Part shown: piece after piece, positions 25,855 through 34,309 of the stretch
Position numbering within the stretch: the first letter of the stretch is position 1
Layout: each line of letters opens with the position of its first letter
Source of the DNA: Streptomyces cyaneochromogenes
GTDB lineage: Bacteria; Actinomycetota; Actinomycetes; Streptomycetales; Streptomycetaceae
NCBI RefSeq assembly: GCF_003963535.1
Contig: NZ_CP034539.1
Coordinates: 6,324,001-6,388,000 of the forward strand
Direction: 5' to 3'
Length of the DNA: 64,000 nt
Notes under the pieces: generated by a model
Database searches by the model: none
What the model was told of the DNA's origin: nothing
What the model saw: only the letters and a program-made list of their open reading frames with translations
Program-made: the position numbers and the translations under genes

Positions 25855-26445
25855 ATGGACGTGTTTGAGGGCGACTACATCAGCGCTGACAGCGAGTGGG
25901 ACGAACTCGCCTGGGTCTGGAGGCAGACGGATGTCCCCAAGGGCTGCAAGGTGGAGATCATCGATGGGCTGATCACTGTCACGCCCTATTCTGCGTGCGC
26001 TCACCACGGCATCGTCGAGCGCGTGCAGCGGTACCTCTATGAGGTGATTCCGGAGGAATGGGGCATCTACCAGAGGCTGGCGACAGCTGTGCCGTCGAGG
26101 CTCGGGCTGTACGTCCCCGACCTCGCGGTGGTGCCCAAGGATGCGCTGCGTACGGGCGACGACCACTTCGTCCCGGCTGCGGCGTCCCAACTCGCAGTGG
26201 AGGTCACCTCGAAGGCGACCGCGAACAATGACCGGACGACGAAGGCGGCAGGTTATGCCGAGTCAGGTGTCCCGCTCTACCTTCTCATCGACCCCCTGGC
26301 ATCGGGCGGCCCCAAGATCACGCTGTACGGCGAACCGAAGAACGGTGTCTATCGCGTCCTGCGTACGGGCAAGTTCGGTGATCCGGTGATCCTGCCACCG
26401 CCCTTCCACATCACGCTCGACACAGGTGAGTTTCGCGGCAGCTGA
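25855..26445 (+). CDS. Uma2-family (DUF820) putative endonuclease
   Basis: The protein has 196 residues from the ATG at 25855 (MDVFEGDY). It shows the Uma2 fold landmarks in order: KVEIIDGLITVTP, LYVPDLAVVPKD with the PD motif, LAVEVTSKATANNDRTTKAAGYAESGVPLYLLID with E-x-T and K residues that would form a PD-(D/E)XK-like active site. Such proteins are abundant in Streptomyces, but their biological role is undefined. Starts at 25801 (GTG) and 25840 (ATG) are alternatives since none has a clear ribosome-binding site. It sits alone after the nucleoside operon and is not obviously linked to it. Confidence 0.85.
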   Translation: MDVFEGDYISADSEWDELAWVWRQTDVPKGCKVEIIDGLITVTPYSACAHHGIVERVQRYLYEVIPEEWGIYQRLATAVPSRLGLYVPDLAVVPKDALRTGDDHFVPAAASQLAVEVTSKATANNDRTTKAAGYAESGVPLYLLIDPLASGGPKITLYGEPKNGVYRVLRTGKFGDPVILPPPFHITLDTGEFRGS

Positions 26446-26451
26446 CACGAC

Positions 26452-27372
26452 TCAGCCCAACAACGCCGCCACCACCACCAGCACCGGCACCGAAATCACC
26501 GTCGACAGCAGAATCGAGTCCCGCGCCAGCCGCTCACCCACCCGATAACTCGACGCATACGTGAACAGGTTCTGCGCGGCCGGCAACGCCGACGTCACCA
26601 CCACGTCCAGTAGTTGAGCCCCGCGCAGCCCGAACACCCCCACCGCCAGCGCCCAGGCCACCGCCGGCTGGCCCACCGACTTCAGCGCGACGGAGAGAAA
26701 CACCGGATGCCGGTCCGGGCCCCGGCCCGGCATCGTGCTGCCGCACAGCGAGATCCCGAAGGCGAGCAGAACCGCGGGGACCGACATGCCGCCGATCAGG
26801 GTCAGCGGGTCCATCACAGGGGCCGGGACCTTCACCCCCGCCGCCGACACCGCCACCCCCGCCAGTGAGCCGACCGCGATCGGATTGCGCAACGGCGTCA
26901 GGAGCCGGCGCCACAGCGGTCCCTTCGCGCCCTCGCCGGACAGGTCGAGGATCGTCAGGGCGATGGGTGTGACGCCGACCAGCTGGAAGAGCAGGACCGG
27001 CGCCACGAGGGAGGCGTCGCCCAGGACGTACACCGCGATGGGGATGCCGAGGTTGCCGGAGTTGACGTAACTGGAGCACAGCGCGCCGATCGTCGTACGC
27101 CCAGCGCCCCACCGCCGTACGACACCCACCGCGACGAAGACCCCGGCCGCGGCGGCCGTGCTCAGCGCCGTGACCAGGAGGCGGCTGGAGAAGATCACCG
27201 AGAGGTCGGTCTGGGCGAGCGTGGTGAACAGCAGGGCCGGGGAGGCCACGTGGAAGGCCAGCTTGGTGAGGACCTCGCGGCCCTGGTCACCGAGGTGACC
27301 GCGGCGGCCGATCACATAGCCCACCCCGATGACGACCGCGATCACCGCGAACCCCGTCAACACCCCCTGCAC
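26452..27372 (-). CDS. AEC-family (auxin efflux carrier type) transporter
   Basis: This 306-residue membrane protein has ten predicted segments in two inverted halves, typical of the AEC family (NSGNLGIPIAVYVLGD in the first half, ALPAAQNLFTYASSY in the second, both with the broken-helix pattern). Members export small organic acids or related anions. The GTG at 27372 is chosen because AAGGAGG lies five bases before it; an upstream ATG gives a proline-rich extension. The gene's last base is six bases from the convergent Uma2 gene's stop. Confidence 0.88.
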   Translation of the reverse strand: MQGVLTGFAVIAVVIGVGYVIGRRGHLGDQGREVLTKLAFHVASPALLFTTLAQTDLSVIFSSRLLVTALSTAAAAGVFVAVGVVRRWGAGRTTIGALCSSYVNSGNLGIPIAVYVLGDASLVAPVLLFQLVGVTPIALTILDLSGEGAKGPLWRRLLTPLRNPIAVGSLAGVAVSAAGVKVPAPVMDPLTLIGGMSVPAVLLAFGISLCGSTMPGRGPDRHPVFLSVALKSVGQPAVAWALAVGVFGLRGAQLLDVVVTSALPAAQNLFTYASSYRVGERLARDSILLSTVISVPVLVVVAALLG

Positions 27373-27539
27373 GGGACCTCCTTGGCGGGGAGTGGACCGA
27401 GGGGTATTCGGGGACACGCTGATACGTGGGGCATGCAGCTAACCCTCCGGGGCGGGAGGGGAGCGGGTCAACGTGATCTCGGTCGGCGGACACCGCACGT
27501 GCCGTGAGCAGCACACATCGACGACCGGCGCCCGGTCCG

Positions 27540-27926
27540 ATGAGTTATGTCCCCCCGCCCGGTCTACCGATCGTGGACGCGATGACACCCGCTGTACTCG
27601 TGCTGGCCGGCCCCGTCACCCGGGATGAGGTGGCGGGGCTGTGCGACGAGGCGCGGATGCGGCTGGAGGCCAGTGGGACGGGCGTGCTGGTGTGTGATGT
27701 CGGTGGGCTCGGGCCACCGGGCCTGGGCGTCGTGGACGTGCTGGCCCGACTGCAGCTGGCCGCGCGGCGCGCCGGGGGACGGATCCGGCTGCGGGACCCG
27801 GACCCCGCGCTACACGCCCTCCTCGACCTTGTCGGGCTCCGCTTCGAGGTGGAGGGGGAGCCCGAACAGCGGGAACCAGCGCTGGGTGTCGAGGAAGAAG
27901 TGGAACCCGGTGAGCCGGCCGTCTGA
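27540..27926 (+). CDS. STAS-domain protein (anti-sigma antagonist-like)
   Basis: This 128-residue protein has a STAS-like sequence: VLVLAGPVTRDEVAGLCDEARM, then GVLVCDVGGLGPPGLGVVDVLARLQLAAR and GRIRLRDPDPALHALLDLVGL. Such domains bind anti-sigma factors or act in membrane complexes; the position where a phosphorylatable serine is expected reads GPPG, so partner switching by phosphorylation looks doubtful. The start among 27504 (GTG), 27540 and 27582 is uncertain. The last 117 bp overlap the 3' end of the convergent sigma-factor gene, coding an acidic tail on this strand. Whether the two neighbours interact is unknown. Confidence 0.7.
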   Translation: MSYVPPPGLPIVDAMTPAVLVLAGPVTRDEVAGLCDEARMRLEASGTGVLVCDVGGLGPPGLGVVDVLARLQLAARRAGGRIRLRDPDPALHALLDLVGLRFEVEGEPEQREPALGVEEEVEPGEPAV

Positions 27927-28829
27927 GATCTCCAGGACCTGGACCGCCCAGGGGCTGAAGCCGCCCTTCTCCGGATCCGGCTTGTACTGCGCGAACCCCG
28001 GCAGCCCGTTGACCTGGACCGGCACCAGACGCGAGCCCGCGCAGGGGGCGCCGAGCGTCGTCATGAAGCCCGTGATGTCCTCGACGCCGGTCAGCCACAG
28101 GTCGAACGGCGGCATCGTCATGATGGCGTCCTCGTGCAGCAGGGCCGTGAGCGCCGTCATGTCGTAGCCCTCGAAGGCCGCGACATAGCGCTCCAGGAGC
28201 TTTTGCTGCTCCTCGTCCAGCGGGTCGGAGACGGTCGCCTCCGCCCCCGGCTGCTCCCGCTCGGCGAGCGTCGCGCGCGCCCGCTGCAGCGCGCTGTTGA
28301 CCGACGCGACCGTGGTGCCGAGCAGCTCGGCGACCTCGCTCGCCTTCCAGGCCAGCACCTCGCGCAGGATCAGCACCGCCCGCTGCTTGGGCGGCAGTTG
28401 CTGCAGCGTGGCCATGAAGGCGAGCCGCACCGATTCCTTGGCGACGGCCGCCTCGGCCGGGTCGTCGGTCGTGGGCAGCACCCGGTTGTCCGGCATCGGC
28501 TCCAGCCAGGTGTTGTCCGGCCGGGGCGAGAGCGCGGCCTGGGCGAGCGGCGTGGACTCCGTCAGGTCCATCGGCCGGGCCCGTTTGTTGCCGGCGTTCA
28601 GCATGTCCAGGCACACGTTCGTCGCGATGCGGTACAGCCACGAGCGGAGGCTTGAGCGCCCCTCGAACCGGTCGTAGCTCCGCCAGGCGCGGACCATCGT
28701 GTCCTGCACCGCGTCCTCGGCCTCGAAGGACGAGCCGAGCATGCGGTAGCAGTACCCGGTCAGTTCGACGCGGTGTTTCTCCAGCCTGACGTCGAGGTCC
28801 GTTGTCGTAGTCGCCGTGCCGTCGCTCAT
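27810..28829 (-). CDS. SigG-like ECF sigma factor with C-terminal SnoaL-like domain
   Basis: This 339-residue protein has ECF sigma region 2 (YRMLGSSFEAEDAVQDTMVRAWRSYDRFEGRSSLRSWLYRIATN, partial: AEDAVQDT and LRSWLYRIA) and region 4 (LPPKQRAVLILREVLAWKA, TVASVNSALQRARATL). It is followed by about 130 residues of an NTF2/SnoaL-like domain with a WFPLFGLP segment near the end. This layout matches the SigG-type group in actinobacteria, in which the extra domain modulates activity and no dedicated anti-sigma gene is adjacent. The ATG at 28829 was taken because the family sequence starts just after it. It overlaps the STAS gene convergently. Confidence 0.88.
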   Translation of the reverse strand: MSDGTATTTTDLDVRLEKHRVELTGYCYRMLGSSFEAEDAVQDTMVRAWRSYDRFEGRSSLRSWLYRIATNVCLDMLNAGNKRARPMDLTESTPLAQAALSPRPDNTWLEPMPDNRVLPTTDDPAEAAVAKESVRLAFMATLQQLPPKQRAVLILREVLAWKASEVAELLGTTVASVNSALQRARATLAEREQPGAEATVSDPLDEEQQKLLERYVAAFEGYDMTALTALLHEDAIMTMPPFDLWLTGVEDITGFMTTLGAPCAGSRLVPVQVNGLPGFAQYKPDPEKGGFSPWAVQVLEISDGRLTGFHFFLDTQRWFPLFGLPLHLEAEPDKVEEGV

Positions 28830-28963
28830 CGTCCACCCACCCCTGTGGCCGTGTCCCGTCGGGCGCTTGGTCGCGCCCGACACTTCGGAAGCTACCGCAG
28901 CCCACTGACAATGGCCCCCGGAGCGAACAAAGGCGCAGGTCGAATGCCCTGTCGACGACACGC

Positions 28964-29002
28964 CGCCGGGGCGCACCCCGTGTTCAGGAGTGCGCCCCGG
29001 CG
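28964..29002 (-). terminator. Terminator of the small secreted protein gene
   Basis: CGCCGGGGCGCA (28964-28975) and TGCGCCCCGGCG (28991-29002) are perfect complements around a 15-nt loop. They lie 47-85 bp past the stop of the minus-strand secreted-protein gene and before the sigma-factor promoter. Confidence 0.75.
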
Positions 29003-29048
29003 TTGTGGTTCCCCGGTGGTGATGTGGTTCCCCGGTGGTGCGGCGGGC

Positions 29049-29432
29049 TCAGCCGAGCGGGAGGCCGTTCACCGGCAGGCCCTGGAGGGGCAGACCCTGG
29101 GTGGGCAGAGCCTCGGTGGTCAGGCCCTGCACCGGCAGACCGCCGAGCAGCCCGGCGACACCGGTCGGGCCGCCCGCCAGCGCCTGCTCGGCAGCCGGCT
29201 GCGCGGCGGCCACGCCGGTGGTGACCGCCTCCTGGCCCTTGGCCAGCCCTGAGGTGGCGGCCGGGGTGGCCTGGGCCGCGAGGCTCTCGGCCGGCAGCGT
29301 CTGGACAGCGCCCAGCGCCGTGCCCGCGGCGTCCGGGGCGGCCGGGGCGGCGTTCGCGGCGCCGGCGCCCGCGGCGGCGAAGGCGGCACCGAGAGCGGCG
29401 ACACCGAGGGTCTTGGCAGCAGACTGCTTCAT
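29049..29432 (-). CDS. Small secreted low-complexity protein
   Basis: This 127-residue protein begins with a Sec-type signal peptide (MKQSAAKTLGVAALGAAFAA, then AGAGAANA, cleavage near residue 28). The mature part is rich in Ala, Gly, Pro, Gln and Leu and ends with a run of short GLPxQGL / GLPxNGLP units coded by near-repeats of 15-18 bp. There are no cysteines and no recognised domain. GAGGA lies nine bases before the ATG. A hairpin terminator follows, so it is a single-gene unit. Function is unknown; similar alanine-rich secreted proteins are common in Streptomyces. Confidence 0.75.
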   Translation of the reverse strand: MKQSAAKTLGVAALGAAFAAAGAGAANAAPAAPDAAGTALGAVQTLPAESLAAQATPAATSGLAKGQEAVTTGVAAAQPAAEQALAGGPTGVAGLLGGLPVQGLTTEALPTQGLPLQGLPVNGLPLG

Positions 29433-29569
29433 GAAATGCGTCCTCGAAATTCGTTACGGGGTTGTGAGCGGTTCTCGACCGTAAACACGCCCCGCATGCC
29501 GCCGCAAACATCGAAATGAGGACGGATTGTGAATGGCGTTCGCATTCCGCGCACGCGAAGGTGCGCCGA

Positions 29570-30733
29570 TCAGGTCTCTTCGGTGGCAGAGTCGCTGGTA
29601 GACGTGGTCTGCCGGAACAGCCACTCGGACTTCAGTTCGGCATATCCGGGCTTGATCACGTCATTGATCATGGCTAGGCGTTCATCGAAAGGAATGAACG
29701 ATGATTTCATCGCATTGACGGAGAACCACTGCATGTCGTCGAGCGTGTAACCGAATGCGTCGACAAGATGCTCGAATTCCCGGCTCATGCTGGTGTGGGA
29801 CATCAGGCGGTTGTCGGTGTTCACGGTGGCGCGGAAGTGCAGCCGCCGCAGCAGGCCGATGGGGTGGGCGGCGTAGGAGTCGGCGGCGCCCGTCTGGAGG
29901 TTGGAACTCGGGCACAGCTCCAGCGGGATGCGCTTGTCCCGTACGTACGAGGCGAGCCGGCCGAGCTTCACCGAGCCGTCGGCGTGCACCTGGATGTCGT
30001 CGATGATCCGCACCCCGTGCCCGAGCCGGTCCGCGCCGCACCACTGCAGGGCCTGCCAGATGGACGGCAGGCCGAAGGCCTCGCCCGCGTGGATGGTGAA
30101 GTGGTTGTTCTCGCGCTTGAGGTACTCGAAGGCGTCGAGATGCCGGGTGGGCGGGTGGCCGGCCTCGGCGCCCGCGATGTCGAAGCCGACGACGCCCAGA
30201 TCGCGGTAGCGGTTGGCGAGTTCGGCGATCTCCAGCGCGCGGGCGGCGTGCCGCATGGCGGTGAGCAGGGCGCCCACGCGGATACGGTGGCCGTTCTCCC
30301 GCGCGATCCGCTCGCCCTGCCGGAACCCCTCGTTCACGGCCTCGACGACCTCTTCGAGGCCGAGCCCGGCTTCGAGGTGCTGCTCGGGCGCGTAGCGCAC
30401 CTCGGCGTAGACGACCCCGTCCTCCGCGAGGTCCTCGGCGCACTCGCGGGCGACCCGGACCAGGGCGTCGCGGGTCTGCATCACGCCGACGGTGTGGGAG
30501 AAGGTCTCCAGGTACCGCTCCAGCGAGCCGGAGTCGGCGGCCTCGTGGAACCAGACGCCGAGCTTGTCCGGGTCGGTCTCGGGGAGCTGGGTGTAGCCCG
30601 ACGCGCGGGCGAGCTCGACGATCGTGCCGGGGCGGAGCCCGCCGTCGAGGTGGTCGTGCAGCAGAACCTTCGGTGCCCGGCGGATCTGGTCCGAGCTCGG
30701 GGTGTTCGCCTTCTGGGCAGTCTCGCTCGTCAT
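29570..30733 (-). CDS. add: Adenosine deaminase
   Basis: This 387-residue enzyme deaminates adenosine and deoxyadenosine to inosine and deoxyinosine. Zinc and catalytic motifs are present in order: HDHLDGGLRP near residue 25, FTIHAGEAFG with the catalytic glutamate, RLGHGVRI, LELCPSSNLQTGA and a VNTDNR element where most relatives have NTDDP. The ATG has no Shine-Dalgarno, but TACAGT lies six bases upstream, so a leaderless transcript is likely. A perfect CTACGCGCGTAG palindrome is 17 bp upstream of the start, between the likely -35 and -10. The product inosine is the substrate of the purine nucleoside phosphorylase coded at 49869. Confidence 0.96.
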   Translation of the reverse strand: MTSETAQKANTPSSDQIRRAPKVLLHDHLDGGLRPGTIVELARASGYTQLPETDPDKLGVWFHEAADSGSLERYLETFSHTVGVMQTRDALVRVARECAEDLAEDGVVYAEVRYAPEQHLEAGLGLEEVVEAVNEGFRQGERIARENGHRIRVGALLTAMRHAARALEIAELANRYRDLGVVGFDIAGAEAGHPPTRHLDAFEYLKRENNHFTIHAGEAFGLPSIWQALQWCGADRLGHGVRIIDDIQVHADGSVKLGRLASYVRDKRIPLELCPSSNLQTGAADSYAAHPIGLLRRLHFRATVNTDNRLMSHTSMSREFEHLVDAFGYTLDDMQWFSVNAMKSSFIPFDERLAMINDVIKPGYAELKSEWLFRQTTSTSDSATEET

Positions 30734-30739
30734 TTTCGC

Positions 30740-30761
30740 ACTGTAACGCCTACGCGCGTAG
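30740..30761 (-). promoter_or_regulatory. Nucleoside-regulon operator and -10 of add
   Basis: The perfect palindrome CTACGCGCGTAG is at 30750-30761. The -10-like TACAGT occupies 30740-30745 on the minus strand, four bases from the palindrome and six bases from the ATG. Binding would block the promoter directly. Confidence 0.65.
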
Positions 30762-30870
30762 AGATCCCGTTCCGTCGCCCGTCCTGTTTTCTGCTTTACG
30801 CATCCGTCGATACGTAACGGTGACCCCACGGACAGGGCACGTACACCCGTCCTTCTGACACTGTTCTGTC

Positions 30871-31632
30871 ATGGCACAGCAAGCGACGCCGGTTCGCAGG
30901 GCCCGGCTGGGCAGGGCGATCGGGCCGGAGCCGACAGCGGTGAGCGGCGTGGTGCTCCTGCTTCCCGGTGGTGACGAGGTCTCACATCGCAAACCGGCGA
31001 CGTTGTTGGCGACCTCGTACGTACGGTCGTTGGGGCGCCGTCTGGTGCGGGCGGGCCGCGGGGAGGGGATCGCCGCGCATGTGGTCCACTACCGCTTCCG
31101 CGGGTGGAACGGCAGTGCCGCGAACCAGGCGAGCGACGCGTTGTGGGCCGCGGACGAGGTCGTACGGCGCTATGGGGACGTCCCTGTGTGTCTCGCCGGG
31201 GTGGACATGGGCGGGCGGGCAGCCCTGCACGCGGCGGGTCATGAGGCCGTCAACTCCGTGCTCGCCGTGGCGCCTTGGCTGCCGGAGGAGGACCTGGCGG
31301 CCTCGCCCGAACCGGTGAAACAGCTCGCGGGGCGGCAGGTGTTGATCGTGCACGGCACGAACGACGAGCGCACCGATCCCGAGCTGTCGTTCCGGCTGGC
31401 GGCGCGGGCGAAGAAGGCGAACCGGGATGTGTGCCGGTTCGAAGTGCATGCCGATGGGCACGGGTTGCACCAGTACCGGGACGAAGTCCTCGCGCTGGCC
31501 GAGGACTTCGTCATGGGGGTGCTGTTCGGGCGGGTGTTCTCGCGGCCGGTCGCCGATGCGTTCGCGGCTCCGCCTCCTTTGGGACTTCGGATGCCGTTGG
31601 CTGCCGGGTTCGGTAAGTCGTTGCGGCGGTAG
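30871..31632 (+). CDS. Alpha/beta-hydrolase fold protein with Asp at the nucleophile elbow
   Basis: This 253-residue protein has an alpha/beta-hydrolase layout: VVLLLPGGDE as the oxyanion-hole strand, the elbow CLAGVDMGGRAALHAA, VLIVHGTNDERTDP with the acidic residue, and a histidine in HADGHGLHQY. In the elbow, the usual GxSxG serine is aspartate (G-V-D-M-G). An aspartate nucleophile is found in haloalkane dehalogenases and epoxide hydrolases, so the protein may not be a serine hydrolase, or may have lost activity. It is divergent from add with a 137-bp shared interval, and its start is the ATG after CTGTTCTGTC. The substrate is unknown. Confidence 0.82.
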   Translation: MAQQATPVRRARLGRAIGPEPTAVSGVVLLLPGGDEVSHRKPATLLATSYVRSLGRRLVRAGRGEGIAAHVVHYRFRGWNGSAANQASDALWAADEVVRRYGDVPVCLAGVDMGGRAALHAAGHEAVNSVLAVAPWLPEEDLAASPEPVKQLAGRQVLIVHGTNDERTDPELSFRLAARAKKANRDVCRFEVHADGHGLHQYRDEVLALAEDFVMGVLFGRVFSRPVADAFAAPPPLGLRMPLAAGFGKSLRR

Positions 31633-31660
31633 CGCCGTTGGGGTTGATGGTTCGTCGGCG

Positions 31661-31734
31661 GGTGCGGGTGGTTTGTGGTTGCTCGCGCCCACGCGGCGGA
31701 TCCGCATATCGACACAGCCCCGCGCCCCTTTAGG
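31661..31734 (+). repeat. Dispersed intergenic repeat, copy 2
   Basis: Contains GGTGCGGGTGG, GCTCGCGCCCACGCGGCGGA and CATATCGACACAGCCCCGCG, then CCCCTT, the same order as the copies at 53993 and 63656 and the complement of the copy at 438. It fills the short gap between the convergent hydrolase and LysR genes. Confidence 0.7.
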
Positions 31735-32689
31735 GCAACAGACTTCCCCTTCTTGAGAGCAGGAACTTCTTGAAGGCCGCCACCGGGGGTGTGTCCGGGC
31801 GGTCCGCCAGCCAGGCCACGCCGATTTCTCGTGCCGCGCGTGGGGCCGTGACCGTCAGTTCCGCCACTCCCGGGCGCGGCACCGCCGGTGGTGGCAGCAG
31901 GGCCACCCCCAAGCCCGCCGCGACCAGGCCTCTCAGGGTCTCCGCCTCCTCGCCCTCGAAGGCGATACGGGGCCTGAAGCCCGCCTCCTTGCACAGGTCG
32001 TCCGTGATGCGGCGCATGCCGTAGCCGGGCTCCAGGGTCACGAAGATCTCGTCGGCCGCCTCGGCCAGGCGGATGCGTTTGCGGGCGGCGAGGCGGTGGT
32101 CGGCGGGGACGACCAGGCGGAGTTTCTGTTCGTCGAGGCGGCGGGCGACCAGGTCGGGGGCGTCCGGGACGGGGGAGGTCAGACACAGGTCCAGTTCGCC
32201 CGCCCGCAGGCGTTCGAGCATCGCCTCGCCGTAGTTCTGGACCAGGCTGAAGCGGACGCGCGGGTGGTCGGCGCGGAAGTCGTGCAGGAGGCCGGGGACG
32301 GTTTCCGCGCCCATGGTGTGCAGGAAGCCGAAGGCGACCTTGCCGGTGGCCGGGTCGGCGTCGGCGCGTACCTCCTCGGCGGCGCGCCGGACCTCGGCGA
32401 GGGCGCGTTCGGCCGAGGCGAGGAAGGTACGGCCGGCGGGGGTCAGGGAGACCGTACGGCCGTGGCGGGCGAACAGGTCGACGCCCAGGTCCTGTTCGAG
32501 GCGGACCATGGCCCGCGACAGGGTGGACTGCGGGACCCGCATCTCCTGGGCGGCCCGGGTGACGTGCTCGGTGCGGGCGACGCCGGCGAAATAGGCGAGG
32601 CGGGGTGCGAGCAGCCTCGACAGATCTTCCATGTCTTCTGTGTCACTGGATGGTGACAGTCGAGCCTGTGAGCTGTGTTGATGCGCCAT
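31730..32689 (-). CDS. LysR-family transcriptional regulator
   Basis: This 319-residue regulator has an N-terminal winged helix (LAYFAGVARTEHVTRAAQEM, VPQSTLSRAMVRLEQDLGVDLF, LTPAGRTFL) and a periplasmic-binding-like effector domain (VAFGFLHTMGAETVPGLL, GELDLCLTSPVPDA, AAGLGVALLPPPA). The ATG at 32689 has CATAAT exactly seven bases upstream, so the message may be leaderless; a later ATG (32632) is possible but leaves less N-terminal sequence. It is divergently arranged with the MFS exporter at 32753, the classical arrangement in which a LysR protein controls its neighbour. The shared 63-bp region holds a TCCA-N5-TGGA dyad. Confidence 0.92.
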   Translation of the reverse strand: MAHQHSSQARLSPSSDTEDMEDLSRLLAPRLAYFAGVARTEHVTRAAQEMRVPQSTLSRAMVRLEQDLGVDLFARHGRTVSLTPAGRTFLASAERALAEVRRAAEEVRADADPATGKVAFGFLHTMGAETVPGLLHDFRADHPRVRFSLVQNYGEAMLERLRAGELDLCLTSPVPDAPDLVARRLDEQKLRLVVPADHRLAARKRIRLAEAADEIFVTLEPGYGMRRITDDLCKEAGFRPRIAFEGEEAETLRGLVAAGLGVALLPPPAVPRPGVAELTVTAPRAAREIGVAWLADRPDTPPVAAFKKFLLSRRGSLLP

Positions 32690-32752
32690 GGGAACGATTA
32701 TGGCGAATCCATGCATTGGACGGATGAGTGGGCGGGTACGTAGCTTCGAAGC
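32690..32752. promoter_or_regulatory. Divergent LysR/MFS promoter region
   Basis: Minus strand: CATAAT (32697-32702) seven bases from the LysR ATG. Plus strand: TAGCTT (32741-32746) six bases from the MFS ATG. Between them TCCATGCATTGGA at about 32708-32720 is an imperfect palindrome and a candidate LysR site. Both messages appear leaderless. Confidence 0.5.
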
Positions 32753-34027
32753 ATGTCTCCCGCCAGTACCGGGGCGTCCACCATCGTGGGCGCCGCACCC
32801 GCTGTCCCTGTCGTCGACTCCCGTATGGCCCCGGGCGGCCCCGGCTACCGCCGGATGAGCTTCGCCCTCTTCCTCGCCGGTGTCGCGACCTTCGCCCTGC
32901 TGTACTCCACCCAGGCCCTGCTGCCGCTGATCTCCGGTGAGTTCGGGGTGGCGGCGAGCGAGGCGAGCTGGACGGTCGCGGCGGCGACGGGCGGTCTGGC
33001 GCTGTTCGTGCTGCCCATGAGCGCCCTGTCGGAGCGCTTCGGACGCCGTACGGTCATGACCGCGTCGCTCGCGGTCGCGGTGACGGTCGGGCTGCTGGTC
33101 CCCTTCGCGCCGAACCTGACCGCCCTGGTCGTGCTGCGGGCGGTCCAGGGCGCCGCGCTGGCGGGTCTGCCGGCGTCGGCGACGGCGTATCTCGCCGAGG
33201 AGGTCCGGCCGAAGGCGCTGATCACGGCGATCGGGCTGTTCGTCGCGGGCAACAGCGTCGGCGGGATGAGCGGTCGCGTGATCACCGGCTGGGTCGCGCA
33301 GGAGTGGGGCTGGCGGGTCGCGGTCGGCGTGATCGGCGCGATCGCGGTGGCGTGCGCCGTCGCCTTCCGGCTGCTGCTTCCGGCGCCGCGCAACTTCAAG
33401 CCGGGCTCGCTGCGGCCGCGGGTGCTGGCCCGCACGGTCCGCGACCACCTCTCCAACCCGCTGCTGTGCCGTCTGTACGCGATCGGCGCGCTGTTCATGA
33501 CCGTCTTCGGCGGCGTGTACACGGTGATCGGCTACCGCCTGACGGAGGCCCCGTTCGGCCTGCCGCAGGGGATCATCGGCTCGATCTTCCTGGTGTACCT
33601 GGTCGGTACGGTGTCGGCGTCGACGGCGGGGCGGCTGGTGGGCCGTCTGGGCCGGCGCGGTGCGCTGTACGCGGCGGGGGCCACCACCGCGCTGGGGCTG
33701 CTGCTGTCCCTCGCCGGCTCGCTGCCGCTCGTCCTGCTGGGCCTGGTCCTGATCACGGGCGGCTTCTTCGCGGGGCACGCCGTGGCCTCGTCGGCGGTCA
33801 GCAAGACGGCCACGCACGGCCGCGCGCAGGCCTCGGCCCTGTACCAGTCCGCCTACTACGTCGGCTCCAGCGCGGGCAGCACGGTCGGCGCGATCGCCTT
33901 CCACGCGGGCGGCTGGGCCGGGACCGTCGGGGTCGGGCTGCTGGCGGTGCTCGGCGTCGTGACGATCACGGTGTTCGGGACGCGGGCGGCACGGCTGCAG
34001 CGGGAGCGGCTGGCGACGGCTGCCTGA
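32753..34027 (+). CDS. MFS transporter (YnfM-like exporter)
   Basis: This 424-residue membrane protein has twelve predicted segments and the major facilitator motif A variants SALSERFGRRTVMTA after TM2 and GRLVGRLGRRGALYAAG in the second half. The first segments read FALLYSTQALLPLISGEFG, as in the YnfM/arabinose-efflux subgroup. It would export a small compound using the proton gradient. It is controlled, by inference, by the divergent LysR protein. A hydrophilic N-terminal extension of about 35 residues precedes TM1. A terminator follows. Confidence 0.92.
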   Translation: MSPASTGASTIVGAAPAVPVVDSRMAPGGPGYRRMSFALFLAGVATFALLYSTQALLPLISGEFGVAASEASWTVAAATGGLALFVLPMSALSERFGRRTVMTASLAVAVTVGLLVPFAPNLTALVVLRAVQGAALAGLPASATAYLAEEVRPKALITAIGLFVAGNSVGGMSGRVITGWVAQEWGWRVAVGVIGAIAVACAVAFRLLLPAPRNFKPGSLRPRVLARTVRDHLSNPLLCRLYAIGALFMTVFGGVYTVIGYRLTEAPFGLPQGIIGSIFLVYLVGTVSASTAGRLVGRLGRRGALYAAGATTALGLLLSLAGSLPLVLLGLVLITGGFFAGHAVASSAVSKTATHGRAQASALYQSAYYVGSSAGSTVGAIAFHAGGWAGTVGVGLLAVLGVVTITVFGTRAARLQRERLATAA

Positions 34028-34055
34028 GTTCTGGGTTCTCGTACACGAAGTGGGT

Positions 34056-34086
34056 GCGCCCCGGCCGCCAGGCGGTGCCGGGGCGC
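34056..34086. terminator. Terminator between convergent MFS and PspC genes
   Basis: GCGCCCCGGC (34056-34065) is complementary to GCCGGGGCGC (34077-34086) around an 11-nt loop. It lies between two convergent stops and can serve both genes. Confidence 0.75.
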
Positions 34087-34099
34087 GCTTGTTCGGTGG

Positions 34100-34309
34100 T
34101 CACCAGGCCGTGCGTGCCTTGTTCGCTTTGTCCTCCGACGGGAGCAGGAGCCACAGGGCTATGTAGAGCAGGAACTGCGGGCCGGGGAGCAGGCAGGAGA
34201 TCAGGAAGATCACGCGCATCGTCGTCGCGGAGGTGCCGAAGCGTCGCGCCAGCGCGGCGCACACTCCGCCGATCATGCGGCCGTGGGTGGGTCGGGCGAG
34301 CGCGGTCAT
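34100..34309 (-). CDS. PspC-domain small membrane protein
   Basis: This 69-residue protein consists of one PspC domain: RMIGGVCAALARRFGTSATTMRVIFLISCLLPGPQFLLYIALWLLLP (partly quoted as GGVCAALARRFG and YIALWLLLPSE), with two hydrophobic segments. PspC proteins are linked to envelope stress responses. AAGGAG lies seven bases upstream of the ATG. It stands alone rather than in a psp or multi-domain kinase operon, so its role here is uncertain. Confidence 0.9.
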   Translation of the reverse strand: MTALARPTHGRMIGGVCAALARRFGTSATTMRVIFLISCLLPGPQFLLYIALWLLLPSEDKANKARTAW

